Source of the DNA: JASEHD01 sp964471945
GTDB taxonomy: Bacteria > Bacteroidota > Ignavibacteria > UBA10030 > SZUA-254
Assembly: GCA_964471945.1 (NCBI GenBank)
Contig: CAYYIJ010000004.1
Location: 1 to 49,402 of the forward strand
Length of the DNA stretch: 49,402 bases
Reading direction: 5' to 3'
Within the stretch, counting starts at the first letter, position 1. The number at the start of each line of letters is the position of its first letter. The notes under the pieces were generated by a model. It was not told the DNA's origin and did not search any database. It saw only the letters and a program-made list of their open reading frames with translations. This document shows, one piece after another, positions 8,657 through 16,354 of this stretch. The position numbers were made by a program, and so were the translations under genes.

Positions 8657-9967
8657 TTAATTTCGGAGTATGAGAACGTTTTCTTCGATTTGTGCTTTGG
8701 TAGCAGTTGCCAGTCTTGTTCGCCATAGTTCGATTTCTTCGACTTTGTAACCGAGTGATTCTGCAATCTCAGCAAGAATCTTTGCGGTTGGAATGTGGGT
8801 ACGGAAGAATGACATTTGGTCGCCAACAACATATGCAAGACGAGCTTCAGATGCTAAGAGTGGTTTAAGGGATTGAAAATGAAGATACATACCGCCAAAG
8901 TAATGCCTTACAATCTTGTGGTACATTTTCTCGAATCCCGATGTTTTTTTGAGATTAATTCGCTCTTCTTCGATTTCACTAGCAATCCGATTTATAGAAT
9001 CAAAGGACTTTACATAGTCCTTATCGTTATCGGTAACAAAGATATTTCTGGAGTTGCTGCGGAGGAGTAATTCTTTGAGATTACGTAAACCTGTTTTACT
9101 TGAAACAAAACCGAGGATTACACTCTCAAGTCGAGTAGTGCGTGTATAATCTTTTTCGTTAGGATATGGTGGTGAGGTGATTGTGAAGTTAACTTCACCA
9201 GAATGATTGGGGAAGTAGTCTGATACCCGTCTTGCATCCCCATGTACGATGTCAGCCGTCCCTGCAACTGTTGGTTGAGAATCAAGGTCGCAAATCATAC
9301 GATCGATAAGTTTGTAGAAGAAATCCAGAATGTGTACATCATTCTTAGGTTTTGTAGTGTAAATCTCAGGTCCGAATGCAACATTTCCAGCATGATTGAC
9401 AACGAGATTTGCTAAAGCGAGCATGAACAAATCCCTGATCTTACAATCCTCAACTTGTTCTATACACTCTTTGAGAATGAGTACTCGTCTGAGCGGCTTT
9501 GGGCTAATAAAATCCTTTGGTAACACTGCACGTTGGTCTTCGGTTAAGGTTGGTTCAATCGAAAGAGGTTTTCCTTTCTGGGGCTGAACGAACAAAGAAA
9601 CATTCTCTGATAAACCATATTTTTCAAACGATGCAGAGGCAGTTGTGATGACTTCTCTAAAAGCTTGATGGAGCTCAGGTGTTGAAAGTTGCCATTCAGT
9701 TTTAATGCGGGAAGCAAAGTATACTACAGGGTTAGCTTCCAATCCTAGAGAATTAATTCTGAGCTTTTTGCACTCAAGATTAGTTGTGCCAGTACCGCAG
9801 AACGGATCTAAAACAAGATGCTTAGTGTTAATACCGAATTTGTAAATGTAATAGCGAACAAGATGCGGTGGGTATCCAAGTACAAACTGATACCAGGAAT
9901 GAAATGATTTGTCCCCCACCTGAGTCTGGTTACGAACCGAATTTTCTATTTCAAGTATGCTCTGCAT
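8657..9967 (-). CDS. DNA (amino) methyltransferase of a type II RM system
   Basis: This 436-residue enzyme transfers methyl groups from S-adenosylmethionine to the amino group of cytosine (N4) or adenine (N6). Motif I is LVLDPFCGTGTTNLE (residues 52-66) with the following acidic strand LGLEANPVV; the catalytic motif IV is FTITSPPYPNEKDYTR (residues 261-276). The S-P-P-Y form is commoner in N4-cytosine enzymes. Motif I lies about 200 residues before motif IV, which agrees with an alpha-class order with the target-recognition region between them, though I cannot prove the class. The endonuclease gene follows directly. Upstream there is no visible controller (C) protein gene. Confidence 0.85.
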   Translation of the reverse strand: MQSILEIENSVRNQTQVGDKSFHSWYQFVLGYPPHLVRYYIYKFGINTKHLVLDPFCGTGTTNLECKKLRINSLGLEANPVVYFASRIKTEWQLSTPELHQAFREVITTASASFEKYGLSENVSLFVQPQKGKPLSIEPTLTEDQRAVLPKDFISPKPLRRVLILKECIEQVEDCKIRDLFMLALANLVVNHAGNVAFGPEIYTTKPKNDVHILDFFYKLIDRMICDLDSQPTVAGTADIVHGDARRVSDYFPNHSGEVNFTITSPPYPNEKDYTRTTRLESVILGFVSSKTGLRNLKELLLRSNSRNIFVTDNDKDYVKSFDSINRIASEIEEERINLKKTSGFEKMYHKIVRHYFGGMYLHFQSLKPLLASEARLAYVVGDQMSFFRTHIPTAKILAEIAESLGYKVEEIELWRTRLATATKAQIEENVLILRN

Positions 9968-10102
9968 TGTTAGCTAAAATACGAAAACTCTACATAAATC
10001 GAAAATATTTGCCTCTTCTAACTAAATAGCGATTCGAATGTTGCACCAAGTCCTAGTAAAACGAGTGTAATAGTTAATTGTTACTTTTGTGTTACTTCCG
10101 AA

Positions 10103-10276
10103 TCAATGAAACGCATGCCCGCCCCGAATATGTCCTGCCTTAATGCTTTGTGTTACTTTATATTGCTTTGAATTTTCGGGGAGGGATTTTTGTTTTTTCT
10201 TTAGCTTCCCTAATCTTCTCAACAATCTTTTCCCCGTTTTCAGGTCTGTTTTATCGTATATTTCAACTGCTGTCAT
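10103..10276 (-). CDS. Possible small basic protein (57 residues), unknown
   Basis: The minus strand has AAGGCGG four bases before an ATG at 10276, a better ribosome site than most genes here. The reading frame starts MTAVEIYDKTDLKTGKRLL and is lysine-rich. From about residue 15 a second frame reads EKIVEKIREAKEKTKIPPRK and then stops; this looks more protein-like than the first frame. The gene could therefore be a small antitoxin-like protein with a one-base error in the GGGG run, a remnant, or a chance ORF. No partner toxin is seen. Confidence 0.3.
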   Translation of the reverse strand: MTAVEIYDKTDLKTGKRLLRRLGKLKKKQKSLPENSKQYKVTQSIKAGHIRGGHAFH

Positions 10277-10308
10277 AAAACCGCCTTATGAAAATTTGAA
10301 CAATTAAT

Positions 10309-10440
10309 AATAACTTCTAAATTACATTTGTTTGTCATCTCAATTCCGAAGGATATTAGACCCATCACTTCCTGCCCGCCGTCCACCATGGACGACTTTG
10401 GCAGGCGGGCGTTCAGGGTGACAATTTAATACTACAAGCT
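10309..10440. repeat. Decayed fourth copy of the terminal-inverted-repeat element (inverted relative to the 27630 copy)
   Basis: Bases 10358-10424 match 27654-27720 in reverse orientation with only a few differences, including the strong palindrome CCTGCCCGCC...GGCGGGCG. Homology extends to 10336 and, after an 18-base gap, to ACTTCTAAATTA at about 10309, which resembles the family's terminal repeat. The other end is not recognisable. Confidence 0.6.
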
Positions 10441-10486
10441 TTATTGTTAAATATCAAGTCAAGAGGATTTTATCATAAGGTATCCT

Positions 10487-10570
10487 GTCATTCCCGAATG
10501 TTTCTTTCGGGAATCCAGAAACTACGAAAACCGTGGCACTGGACTCCCGATAAAATCGTTCGGGAGTGAC
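10487..10570. repeat. Compound palindromic intergenic repeat (REP/BIME-like)
   Basis: The outer ends GTCATTCCCGAA (10487-10498) and TTCGGGAGTGAC (10559-10570) are inverted repeats with one mismatch. Within each half is a further short hairpin (CCCGAA...TTCGGG; CCCGAT...TTCGGG), and an inner CCAG/CTGG pair completes a cruciform-like layout. It differs from the GAGACTTCTG element family. Confidence 0.6.
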
Positions 10571-10610
10571 AAATGGAAAATTATGGTCCATCCCCATATT
10601 TGTATGGTCA

Positions 10611-10645
10611 AAAAAACCAGACAGGTCATTACAACCTGTCTGGTT
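10611..10645 (-). terminator. Rho-independent terminator after the HAO-family cytochrome
   Basis: AACCAGACAGGT (10615-10626) and ACCTGTCTGGTT (10634-10645) form a perfect 12-bp stem with a 7-base loop. On the minus strand the stem is followed by six T residues (10616-10611). It lies 10 bases beyond the cytochrome stop codon, ending the Rrf2-to-cytochrome gene run. Confidence 0.85.
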
Positions 10646-10655
10646 TATGGAATAT

Positions 10656-11909
10656 TTACTTTTTCTTTCCTTCAGGTTTTGTTCTTAACTCCTCTGCCAT
10701 CGTTTTAATCTCTGTCAAATCTCTCTGCATCTCGCTCCATCCATACCAGAGTGCATAATCGGGATTTGCATGGAACGTGCCTTGGAATGCTCGCATACGG
10801 TGCTCGAGGAACATGATAAAAAGTTTCTGCTCGATTGTTGTCGGGGCATCGTGAAATGTAAGTAAATCCGGGAAGTTATATGCGTAGCTATCCGCTTTCT
10901 TTAGAATGCCATCTTTATATAAACCTGCAATAATACGAATTGCTTCTGCCATAAGCTTATCGGCTTCTTTGATCATATTATCGCCTTTTTCGAGTTCAGC
11001 TTTAGCGAAGTTCACAGAATGGCATTGATTGCAAGTCTTTATCATCTTGTCCCGTTCTTTTTGCCAGCTTTCTTGGTCGAGTCGAGCGACGTCAGCCGCT
11101 TTTACTACTTCGAGTCTTCCAGTTGGTTTTCCTTCGGGATCAAGCACACCCAAAGCTTGTAAAATTGTTGCACGGTCTTCTGCCCACTGCTTGTCTTCCG
11201 GCATTGGCAATCGAACAGCGAGGAATCCCCAGGCAGTACGTACCTCGTGATTGCCATCCTGCATGTGGCACGATTGGCAAGTAGGTGCGGCAGTATTTTC
11301 GGGTAAAATTTTATTTTGCTTGAGTAAATATCGAACTCCATGTTTCGATGAAGAATACATTTCCCATTGTGGATGGTCAATGCCCATGTGGCATGTTTGG
11401 CAAGCTTGCGGCTGTTGTGCTTCCTTCTTCGAAAATGTATGCCGTGTGTGGCAAGCATCGCACGATGCTACACCGAAACCGGCGCCATCTTTCTTGAGGT
11501 TTTTTATCTCAGCTTCTGTTTTAATTCCAATTTTGTGGCAGCCGCCGCAGCCCTTCATGCCTTCCATCAAAGCCATTGGCTGCATGTGAGCAGTCGGCAT
11601 TGCTTTCATTGCTGCCCATGCCATCGCGTGCTTCCCCTTTTTAAATTGAGTTACTCTCTCGTCATGACACTGCCCGCATGTTTCAGGTGTCGGTATTTTG
11701 ACATCTGCCACATCCTTCGCATTTGTATGTTTATCGCCATGACAAGTCGAGCATTCTATACCATTCTGACTATGTTTGCTTATCTGCCAGTCGGTAACGA
11801 TGCTTGGTGTGACGTTCTTATGGCAATTGACACATACTTGTGCCGAGATTGCCATCGTGAAAATAATGCTCATCGTAATTGTGAGCAAAATGTAGTAAAT
11901 ATGTTTCAT
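10656..11909 (-). CDS. Octahaem cytochrome c of the hydroxylamine oxidoreductase (HAO) family
   Basis: This 417-residue exported protein begins with a signal peptide (cleavage near AISAQ, residue 24) and has exactly eight CxxCH haem sites, starting at about residues 26, 53, 78, 121, 150, 170, 211 and 293. There is no CxxCK, which argues against octahaem nitrite/tetrathionate reductases. The C-terminal helical region with FHANPDYALWYGWSEMQ fits the HAO family. HAO-like proteins of anaerobes either oxidise hydroxylamine/hydrazine or, where the crosslinking tyrosine is absent, reduce nitrite, NO or hydroxylamine. Whether a tyrosine here is the crosslink residue needs an alignment. The gene follows a methyltransferase, ferredoxin and NapH-like protein under a probable Fe-S Rrf2 regulator, which favours a role with nitrogen oxides. 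A clear terminator follows. Confidence 0.8.
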   Translation of the reverse strand: MKHIYYILLTITMSIIFTMAISAQVCVNCHKNVTPSIVTDWQISKHSQNGIECSTCHGDKHTNAKDVADVKIPTPETCGQCHDERVTQFKKGKHAMAWAAMKAMPTAHMQPMALMEGMKGCGGCHKIGIKTEAEIKNLKKDGAGFGVASCDACHTRHTFSKKEAQQPQACQTCHMGIDHPQWEMYSSSKHGVRYLLKQNKILPENTAAPTCQSCHMQDGNHEVRTAWGFLAVRLPMPEDKQWAEDRATILQALGVLDPEGKPTGRLEVVKAADVARLDQESWQKERDKMIKTCNQCHSVNFAKAELEKGDNMIKEADKLMAEAIRIIAGLYKDGILKKADSYAYNFPDLLTFHDAPTTIEQKLFIMFLEHRMRAFQGTFHANPDYALWYGWSEMQRDLTEIKTMAEELRTKPEGKKK

Positions 11910-11963
11910 AAATCCTCCATGGATTAATTTAGATTATAGATTTTGGATTTTAGATTTTAAATT

Positions 11964-12722
11964 TTATTTCCTTGCGATTATGAATAAATCTTTCGATTTA
12001 CTTTTTGTAAATTTATCACCATTTAAATTACCGAGAAATTCTATTTTCTTGAACCTTGTCTCTCTTAACAATCCTGCAATTTCTTCTTGATTAATCGGTC
12101 GAAGAGTTGTTGTTTGAAGTTTATGTTGAAGCAATCCATCTTTACGTTCTAATGTTATTATGTTGAAGTCGATATACTTATCTCTGAAGCAATAGAAACG
12201 TATGAATATTTTACCCTCAGATTCTTTAATACTTTGAATGATTTCCTTATTCGATATAATTCTGTCGTAGTTGAGGATTTGTACGAATAAAATTCCATTC
12301 GGTTTTAACAACCTTTGGAAGTTGGAAAAAATCTTTTTAAGTTCTCTTTGCGTCTTTGCGTGAACTAACGTATTCCCCATGCAAAATATGGCATCAAACT
12401 TTTGATGAACCTTCTTCTGTAAATCCAAAAAGTTGGTTTCAATTGTTTTAATGTTTAGTTTTCGTTCGTTCGCATGGAGTGAAAGCAATTGAAGCATTTT
12501 CCGGGAAATATCGACCGCCGTTACTTCAACTCCTGACTTTGCAAGTAGAATAGAATGCACACCGGTGCCCGAGCCGGCATCGAGTGCAGTTTTAATTTTA
12601 TATTTTTTAACAATTGAACAAATCAAAGGTTCTTCTTTAACAAGCCTCTGCTCGAATGAAGTCATTGAATCGTATTCATCAGCTAACATGTTGTAAAATG
12701 TTTTAACATCCCTCCTATACAT
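11964..12722 (-). CDS. Class I SAM-dependent methyltransferase
   Basis: The 252-residue protein has the seven-strand methyltransferase fold: motif I TALDAGSGTGVHSILLAKSG (residues about 40-60), the acidic loop VTAVDIS, FDAIFCMGNTLVH and a motif near LLKPNGILFVQILNYD. The N-terminal FYNMLADEYDSM is typical of small-molecule methyltransferases and supports the ATG at 12722, which overlaps the preceding ferredoxin gene by 8 bases. The substrate cannot be named. Co-transcription with a ferredoxin and an octahaem cytochrome is suggestive but does not fix its role. Confidence 0.75.
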   Translation of the reverse strand: MYRRDVKTFYNMLADEYDSMTSFEQRLVKEEPLICSIVKKYKIKTALDAGSGTGVHSILLAKSGVEVTAVDISRKMLQLLSLHANERKLNIKTIETNFLDLQKKVHQKFDAIFCMGNTLVHAKTQRELKKIFSNFQRLLKPNGILFVQILNYDRIISNKEIIQSIKESEGKIFIRFYCFRDKYIDFNIITLERKDGLLQHKLQTTTLRPINQEEIAGLLRETRFKKIEFLGNLNGDKFTKSKSKDLFIIARK

Positions 12723-13509
12723 GCTGGGAATTCTCCATCTGAATCAACTGCTTTGTTATTAAATTACCTCTAATACCGATTACTATTACTTCAAGTGGTA
12801 AGTTAAGCTCTGCATTTATTACGGCTTGCTTAGTCATATGTACTAAACCTGAACAGCAGGGGACTTCCATGATTGCTACTGTTATATTTTTGGGTTGAGC
12901 GTGATGAAATATTTGTGTTAATTTTTCGACATAAGGGGAAACATCATCCAATTTCGGACAAGCAATCGCTATTGCATTTCCATCCATAATATCGGAATGG
13001 AAGTTTGCATAAGCAAATGGGATACAATCAGCAACTATGCAAATATCCGCTTTTTGGAAGTATGGTGCCGTTGGTGGAACTAAATGAAGCTGTATGGGCC
13101 ACTGGCGAAGCTGTGAAGACGATCGAGTGGTTGGTTCTACATTTGGAGACGATTCGAATTGCATTGCACGAGATGAAGGACAGCCGCCGAAGTGAGATTG
13201 ATGTGAAGGAATACTAAATTGGTTTTGCTTCATATGCTCTATATGCGTTTGAAGTTTTTCAGGTGCGTTGGTTTTAATATGTTCAATCACACCTCTTTCA
13301 TCGTATTCTTCTGTAACCACTTCTACAATTTTGAGTGCATCTTGCGGACAATCACCTAAACAAGCGCCAAGTCCATCGCAAAAGCTTTCCTTAACAAGCT
13401 TTGCTTTTCCATCGATGATTTGTAATGCACCTTCAGGACATGATGGAATACATAAAGCACATCCATCGCATAATTCTTCGTCGATCTTTATTATTTTTCT
13501 TTTTACCAT
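12715..13509 (-). CDS. Dicluster [4Fe-4S] ferredoxin domain protein
   Basis: This 264-residue soluble protein carries two [4Fe-4S] motifs at its N-terminus: CDGCALCIPSCPEGAL (about residues 14-29) and CDGLGACLGDCPQDAL (about 44-59). The rest is a conserved C-terminal domain with further cysteines, including CPKLDDVSPY and VPCCSGLVHMTK. Proteins of this layout often sit beside hybrid cluster protein (Hcp) or Rrf2/CRP regulators in anaerobes, and they probably pass electrons to a nitrogen-oxide-related enzyme. Here the gene lies between the NapH-like membrane protein (36 bases upstream) and the methyltransferase. A middle stretch (about residues 100-135) is low in complexity and poorly conserved in look. 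Confidence 0.7.
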   Translation of the reverse strand: MVKRKIIKIDEELCDGCALCIPSCPEGALQIIDGKAKLVKESFCDGLGACLGDCPQDALKIVEVVTEEYDERGVIEHIKTNAPEKLQTHIEHMKQNQFSIPSHQSHFGGCPSSRAMQFESSPNVEPTTRSSSQLRQWPIQLHLVPPTAPYFQKADICIVADCIPFAYANFHSDIMDGNAIAIACPKLDDVSPYVEKLTQIFHHAQPKNITVAIMEVPCCSGLVHMTKQAVINAELNLPLEVIVIGIRGNLITKQLIQMENSQHV

Positions 13510-13545
13510 AACAATTATTCCAATCTTTCCAATTATTATAATTTT

Positions 13546-14799
13546 TCAATCATTAGGACCATACTCTGGAACATTTCCTTGAAAATGTTGATAGAGTGGT
13601 GTGTCAAGTTCTTTGAAACGTTTTAAATACTCTTCGCTGGAAATTTTGTTTTTCCAATTTCCAGTAAGCATAGCTAAACCTGTTATCGCGATAAACACGC
13701 CTATAATAAGACTACCGAATACCCATTTGGGAACGCGGGTTTTTGGATAAGCGAGTTGAATGTCAAGCGTATTTTTTACAGGGCATATTTCGACACATTC
13801 CAAACATCCGGTGCATTCGTCGCTTAGTATTCTCTTTGCTTTGTGTACTTTGATATTCGAAGGACAAATCTTAGTACAAAGCTCGCAGTTGGTGCAAGTT
13901 GATGTGCTGCGTGTGATTTTAAGAGGACTAAACCAACTTAATGCACCGAGTAATGCTCCATATGGACATAAATATCGGCACCAAAAGTTTTTAATAAAAA
14001 GGGAGAATACCATCAAGATTATTATCGTCCATAATGCAAATGTTGATATGTTTGCAAAGAAAAGATACATCTTAATGTCTGCAACTTTGTTGTAGGGAGA
14101 GTAAATAAATGACTTCAGTGCCGGTACAGTCATTTCTCCGATTGACCATAAGAAGAAGATCAACAATAAATACTTCAATGAGCGAAGAGGGTAGTCAAGC
14201 CATTTTGATACAGTAAGATTTTTACCAAAAACTTTTTTCCCGAACATCCATAATCCTTCGCTCAAAGTACCAATCGGGCATAGCCAGCTGCAAAATGATT
14301 TCTTCAATAGGAATCCGACAGCGAGAATCGCTAAGAGTATAAATAAGCCAGAAGGGTGTATTTCATTAATGATTCCTGTTTGCATCCAATACTTTAGACT
14401 TATGAGTGCGCTGATAGGCAGGAAACCCTCAACACCAGGTGGTCGTGAAAAATATGAGACTTGTCCGTTTGAAATTCCCCACTCCATAAAGAGATAGAAT
14501 TCAATACCGATCCAAATACAAAGCAATGCGAATGCAGCTTGTATGGTTAAGCGAAGATACTGTGAATCATTTTTAAGGCGATGAAGAATTCGTTTATACC
14601 ATTTTGGTTTGAAATAGAAATTGATTTTGGTTTTACGAAGTTCGACAGGAAATTTCTTAATGTGATTTTTTATGGTTGGTGTAGCTATATCATTGCGGTT
14701 TTGTTCCTTCCTGTTCAGCTGAAATTGCTTTGCAGACACTTGAATTGCAGTAGAAGATTTTTTATCCGTGGCTGTGTAATATTTTGTTTTACTATTCAT
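13546..14799 (-). CDS. NapH/NosR-type membrane ferredoxin
   Basis: This 417-residue inner-membrane protein has a hydrophilic N-terminal tail of about 85 residues, then about five membrane spans. Two CxxxCP loops (FCSWLCPIGTLSEG and WCRYLCPYGALLG) typical of NapH/NosR/CcoG proteins lie between spans. Two [4Fe-4S] clusters follow (CTNCELCTKICPS and CTGCLECVEICPVKN), and a last span is near the C-terminus. Such proteins move electrons from the quinol pool or cytoplasmic donors to periplasmic or cytoplasmic reductases. The start codon lies 3 bases from a palindrome that matches one in front of the rrf2 gene, so the gene is probably controlled by the regulator encoded 44 bases upstream. Confidence 0.75.
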   Translation of the reverse strand: MNSKTKYYTATDKKSSTAIQVSAKQFQLNRKEQNRNDIATPTIKNHIKKFPVELRKTKINFYFKPKWYKRILHRLKNDSQYLRLTIQAAFALLCIWIGIEFYLFMEWGISNGQVSYFSRPPGVEGFLPISALISLKYWMQTGIINEIHPSGLFILLAILAVGFLLKKSFCSWLCPIGTLSEGLWMFGKKVFGKNLTVSKWLDYPLRSLKYLLLIFFLWSIGEMTVPALKSFIYSPYNKVADIKMYLFFANISTFALWTIIILMVFSLFIKNFWCRYLCPYGALLGALSWFSPLKITRSTSTCTNCELCTKICPSNIKVHKAKRILSDECTGCLECVEICPVKNTLDIQLAYPKTRVPKWVFGSLIIGVFIAITGLAMLTGNWKNKISSEEYLKRFKELDTPLYQHFQGNVPEYGPND

Positions 14800-14801
14800 T
14801 A

Positions 14802-14819
14802 TCAGATATTATTGTCTGA
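14802..14819. promoter_or_regulatory. Probable Rrf2 operator in front of the NapH-like gene
   Basis: TCAGATATTATTGTCTGA is an 18-base palindrome (7 of 9 pairs), with half sites TCAGA/TCTGA. It covers the ribosome-binding region of the gene starting at 14799. It agrees at 16 of 18 positions with the site at 15288-15305. Confidence 0.6.
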
Positions 14820-14843
14820 AATACGCATAAAAAAAATCCCTCC

Positions 14844-15281
14844 TTAATGAACTCCATTATATTGAGGTTTTTGCATAGAGCTTGCCATCTCATAAATATT
14901 TTTTGATACCAACAATTTTTGAATGTCGTTACGAATTTTTCCCCAATTTTCATGTGCAGCACAGGGATTATCGCTGCCGCAATCTGGAAAACCGAAGATG
15001 CAATCTTTCATAAAACTATCCCCATCAATTGCATCAACAATTTGAAATATCGTTATATCTTTTGCGGCTTTAGCTAAAGAAAATCCACCGGATGGACCTT
15101 TATGTGAAATCAATAATTTTTTCTTTGTAAGATCCTGGAGTATCTTTGCCACGAAATGATATGGGATTTCCAATTTATCTGTGAGTTCACGTATGGAGGT
15201 CATCTCGCCGCGTGGTTTTAAGGCGAGGAAGAATATCGCCTGAAGGGCGTATTCACATTGTCTGCTGAATAGTATGCTCAT
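14844..15281 (-). CDS. Rrf2-family transcriptional regulator, probably Fe-S binding
   Basis: The 145-residue protein has the winged helix of Rrf2 proteins (FSRQCEYALQAIFFLA, SIRELTDKLEIPYHFVAKIL, GPSGGFSLAKAAKDIT) and the cysteine triad CIFGFPDCGSDNPC (C-x6-C-x5-C) that binds an iron-sulfur cluster in IscR, NsrR and RsrR. It is therefore likely a sensor of NO, oxygen or Fe-S status. A palindrome lies 7 bases upstream of its own start and a near copy lies in front of the next gene. This fits autoregulation and control of the downstream NapH-like / ferredoxin / HAO-family genes. Subfamily (NsrR or IscR) cannot be settled from the triad. Confidence 0.85.
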   Translation of the reverse strand: MSILFSRQCEYALQAIFFLALKPRGEMTSIRELTDKLEIPYHFVAKILQDLTKKKLLISHKGPSGGFSLAKAAKDITIFQIVDAIDGDSFMKDCIFGFPDCGSDNPCAAHENWGKIRNDIQKLLVSKNIYEMASSMQKPQYNGVH

Positions 15282-15287
15282 ATATAA

Positions 15288-15305
15288 TCAGATAATATTG
15301 TCTTA
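15288..15305. promoter_or_regulatory. Probable autoregulatory Rrf2 operator
   Basis: TCAGATAATATTGTCTTA is a palindrome (7 of 9 pairs) beginning 7 bases before the rrf2 start codon. It shares the core AGATA(A/T)TATTGTCT with the site at 14802-14819. Confidence 0.6.
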
Positions 15306-15338
15306 ATTTAAGAATATATTACATTTAAAACAAGTTCA

Positions 15339-16328
15339 TTACATATAACTGTGAAGCGATTTCATATAGTTAGCTCTCTCGAATGCTTCTGGATCTGCAA
15401 CTGATTTTTGACTCATGCTTCCTTTCATTTGTTCAACAGAAACATACTCGTTTTCGGTCATCCATTTTTCAAGATCTTTTAAAACTTTTGAAATCTGATC
15501 TGGACCATGCTTCAAAAGTGCAGAACACATCATTGTAACATCTGCACCAACCATCAACATTTTGAGTACATCCTCTGCAGTATAAATGCCGCTCGTTGCA
15601 GCAAGATTAGCTTTGAGCCTGCCGTATAAAATTGCTATCCAGCGCATAGGCAACCGCATTGCATTCGGTGTGCTGAGAATTACATTTGGTTGGACTTCTA
15701 ATGTCTCGAGGTCGATATCGGGTTGATAAAATCTGTTAAAGAGAACCAATCCATTCGCACCTGCTTGGTCTAATTTCTTTGCAATGTTCGCCACAGCACT
15801 AAAGAAAGGACTTAACTTGACTGCGATCGGAATCTTTACGGTTTGTTTGATTGCTTGCAGGATATCTAAATATTTTTTTTCTACATCAGCACCCGAAGTG
15901 TTTAAATCTGTGGGGATTAAATAAATATTTAATTCGAGCGCGTCGGCACCTGCTTCTTCAATTTTATTTGCATATTTGTTCCATCCGCCAACCGAAACAC
16001 CATTTAAACTTCCAATAATCGGGATCGATAACGATTTCTTTGCCTTTTGTATATGTTTAAGATAGTCCTCAGCACCTAAATTATACTGTTGTACGTCGGG
16101 GAAGTATGATAATGCTTCAGCATAACTCTCGGTTCCATGTGAAAGATAATGAAGAAGTTCTGATCTCTCGTGGGCAATCTGTTCTTCGAATAGTGAATAC
16201 ATTACGATTGCTGAAGCTCCAGCATCTTCTAACTGTTTCATGCTGTCAAGTGAATATGAAAGAGGTGATGCCGCAGGGACAATCGGATTTTTTAATTTTA
16301 AACCTAAATATGTTGTCGTGAGATCCAT
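15339..16328 (-). CDS. Dihydroorotate dehydrogenase-like FMN protein
   Basis: This 329-residue protein has the TIM-barrel of class 1 dihydroorotate dehydrogenases: LTTTYLGLKLKNPIVPAASP at the N-terminus, IPIIGSLNGVSVGGW, ALELNIYLIPTD, IPIAVKLSPFF, and a phosphate-binding end AATSGIYTAEDVLKMLMVGAD. The active-site region reads SLNG and differs from true PyrD, so it is a paralogue annotated as dihydroorotate dehydrogenase-like. Such genes often sit next to pyruvate:ferredoxin oxidoreductase, as here, where the stop of nifJ is at 16355 and this gene starts 26 bases on. The actual substrate is unknown; it may be a ferredoxin-linked reductase. Confidence 0.75.
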   Translation of the reverse strand: MDLTTTYLGLKLKNPIVPAASPLSYSLDSMKQLEDAGASAIVMYSLFEEQIAHERSELLHYLSHGTESYAEALSYFPDVQQYNLGAEDYLKHIQKAKKSLSIPIIGSLNGVSVGGWNKYANKIEEAGADALELNIYLIPTDLNTSGADVEKKYLDILQAIKQTVKIPIAVKLSPFFSAVANIAKKLDQAGANGLVLFNRFYQPDIDLETLEVQPNVILSTPNAMRLPMRWIAILYGRLKANLAATSGIYTAEDVLKMLMVGADVTMMCSALLKHGPDQISKVLKDLEKWMTENEYVSVEQMKGSMSQKSVADPEAFERANYMKSLHSYM

Positions 16329-16354
16329 AATTTATCTTCCATTATTATATTAGT

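Larger units (their letters stand above)
9968..10655. other. Intergenic stretch with repeats, a possible small ORF and a terminator
   Basis: This 688-base gap lies between the methyltransferase start and the HAO-family cytochrome stop. It holds a possible 57-codon gene (10103-10276, minus), a decayed copy of the window's terminal-inverted-repeat element (about 10309-10440), a separate palindromic repeat (10487-10570) and the terminator of the cytochrome gene (10611-10645). Nothing else is recognisable. Confidence 0.6.

Noticed and set aside
11367..11927. 186-residue plus-strand ORF opposite the octahaem cytochrome
   Set aside because: It is rich in Cys and His from the complement of CxxCH codons and has no family features; the minus strand is clearly coding.
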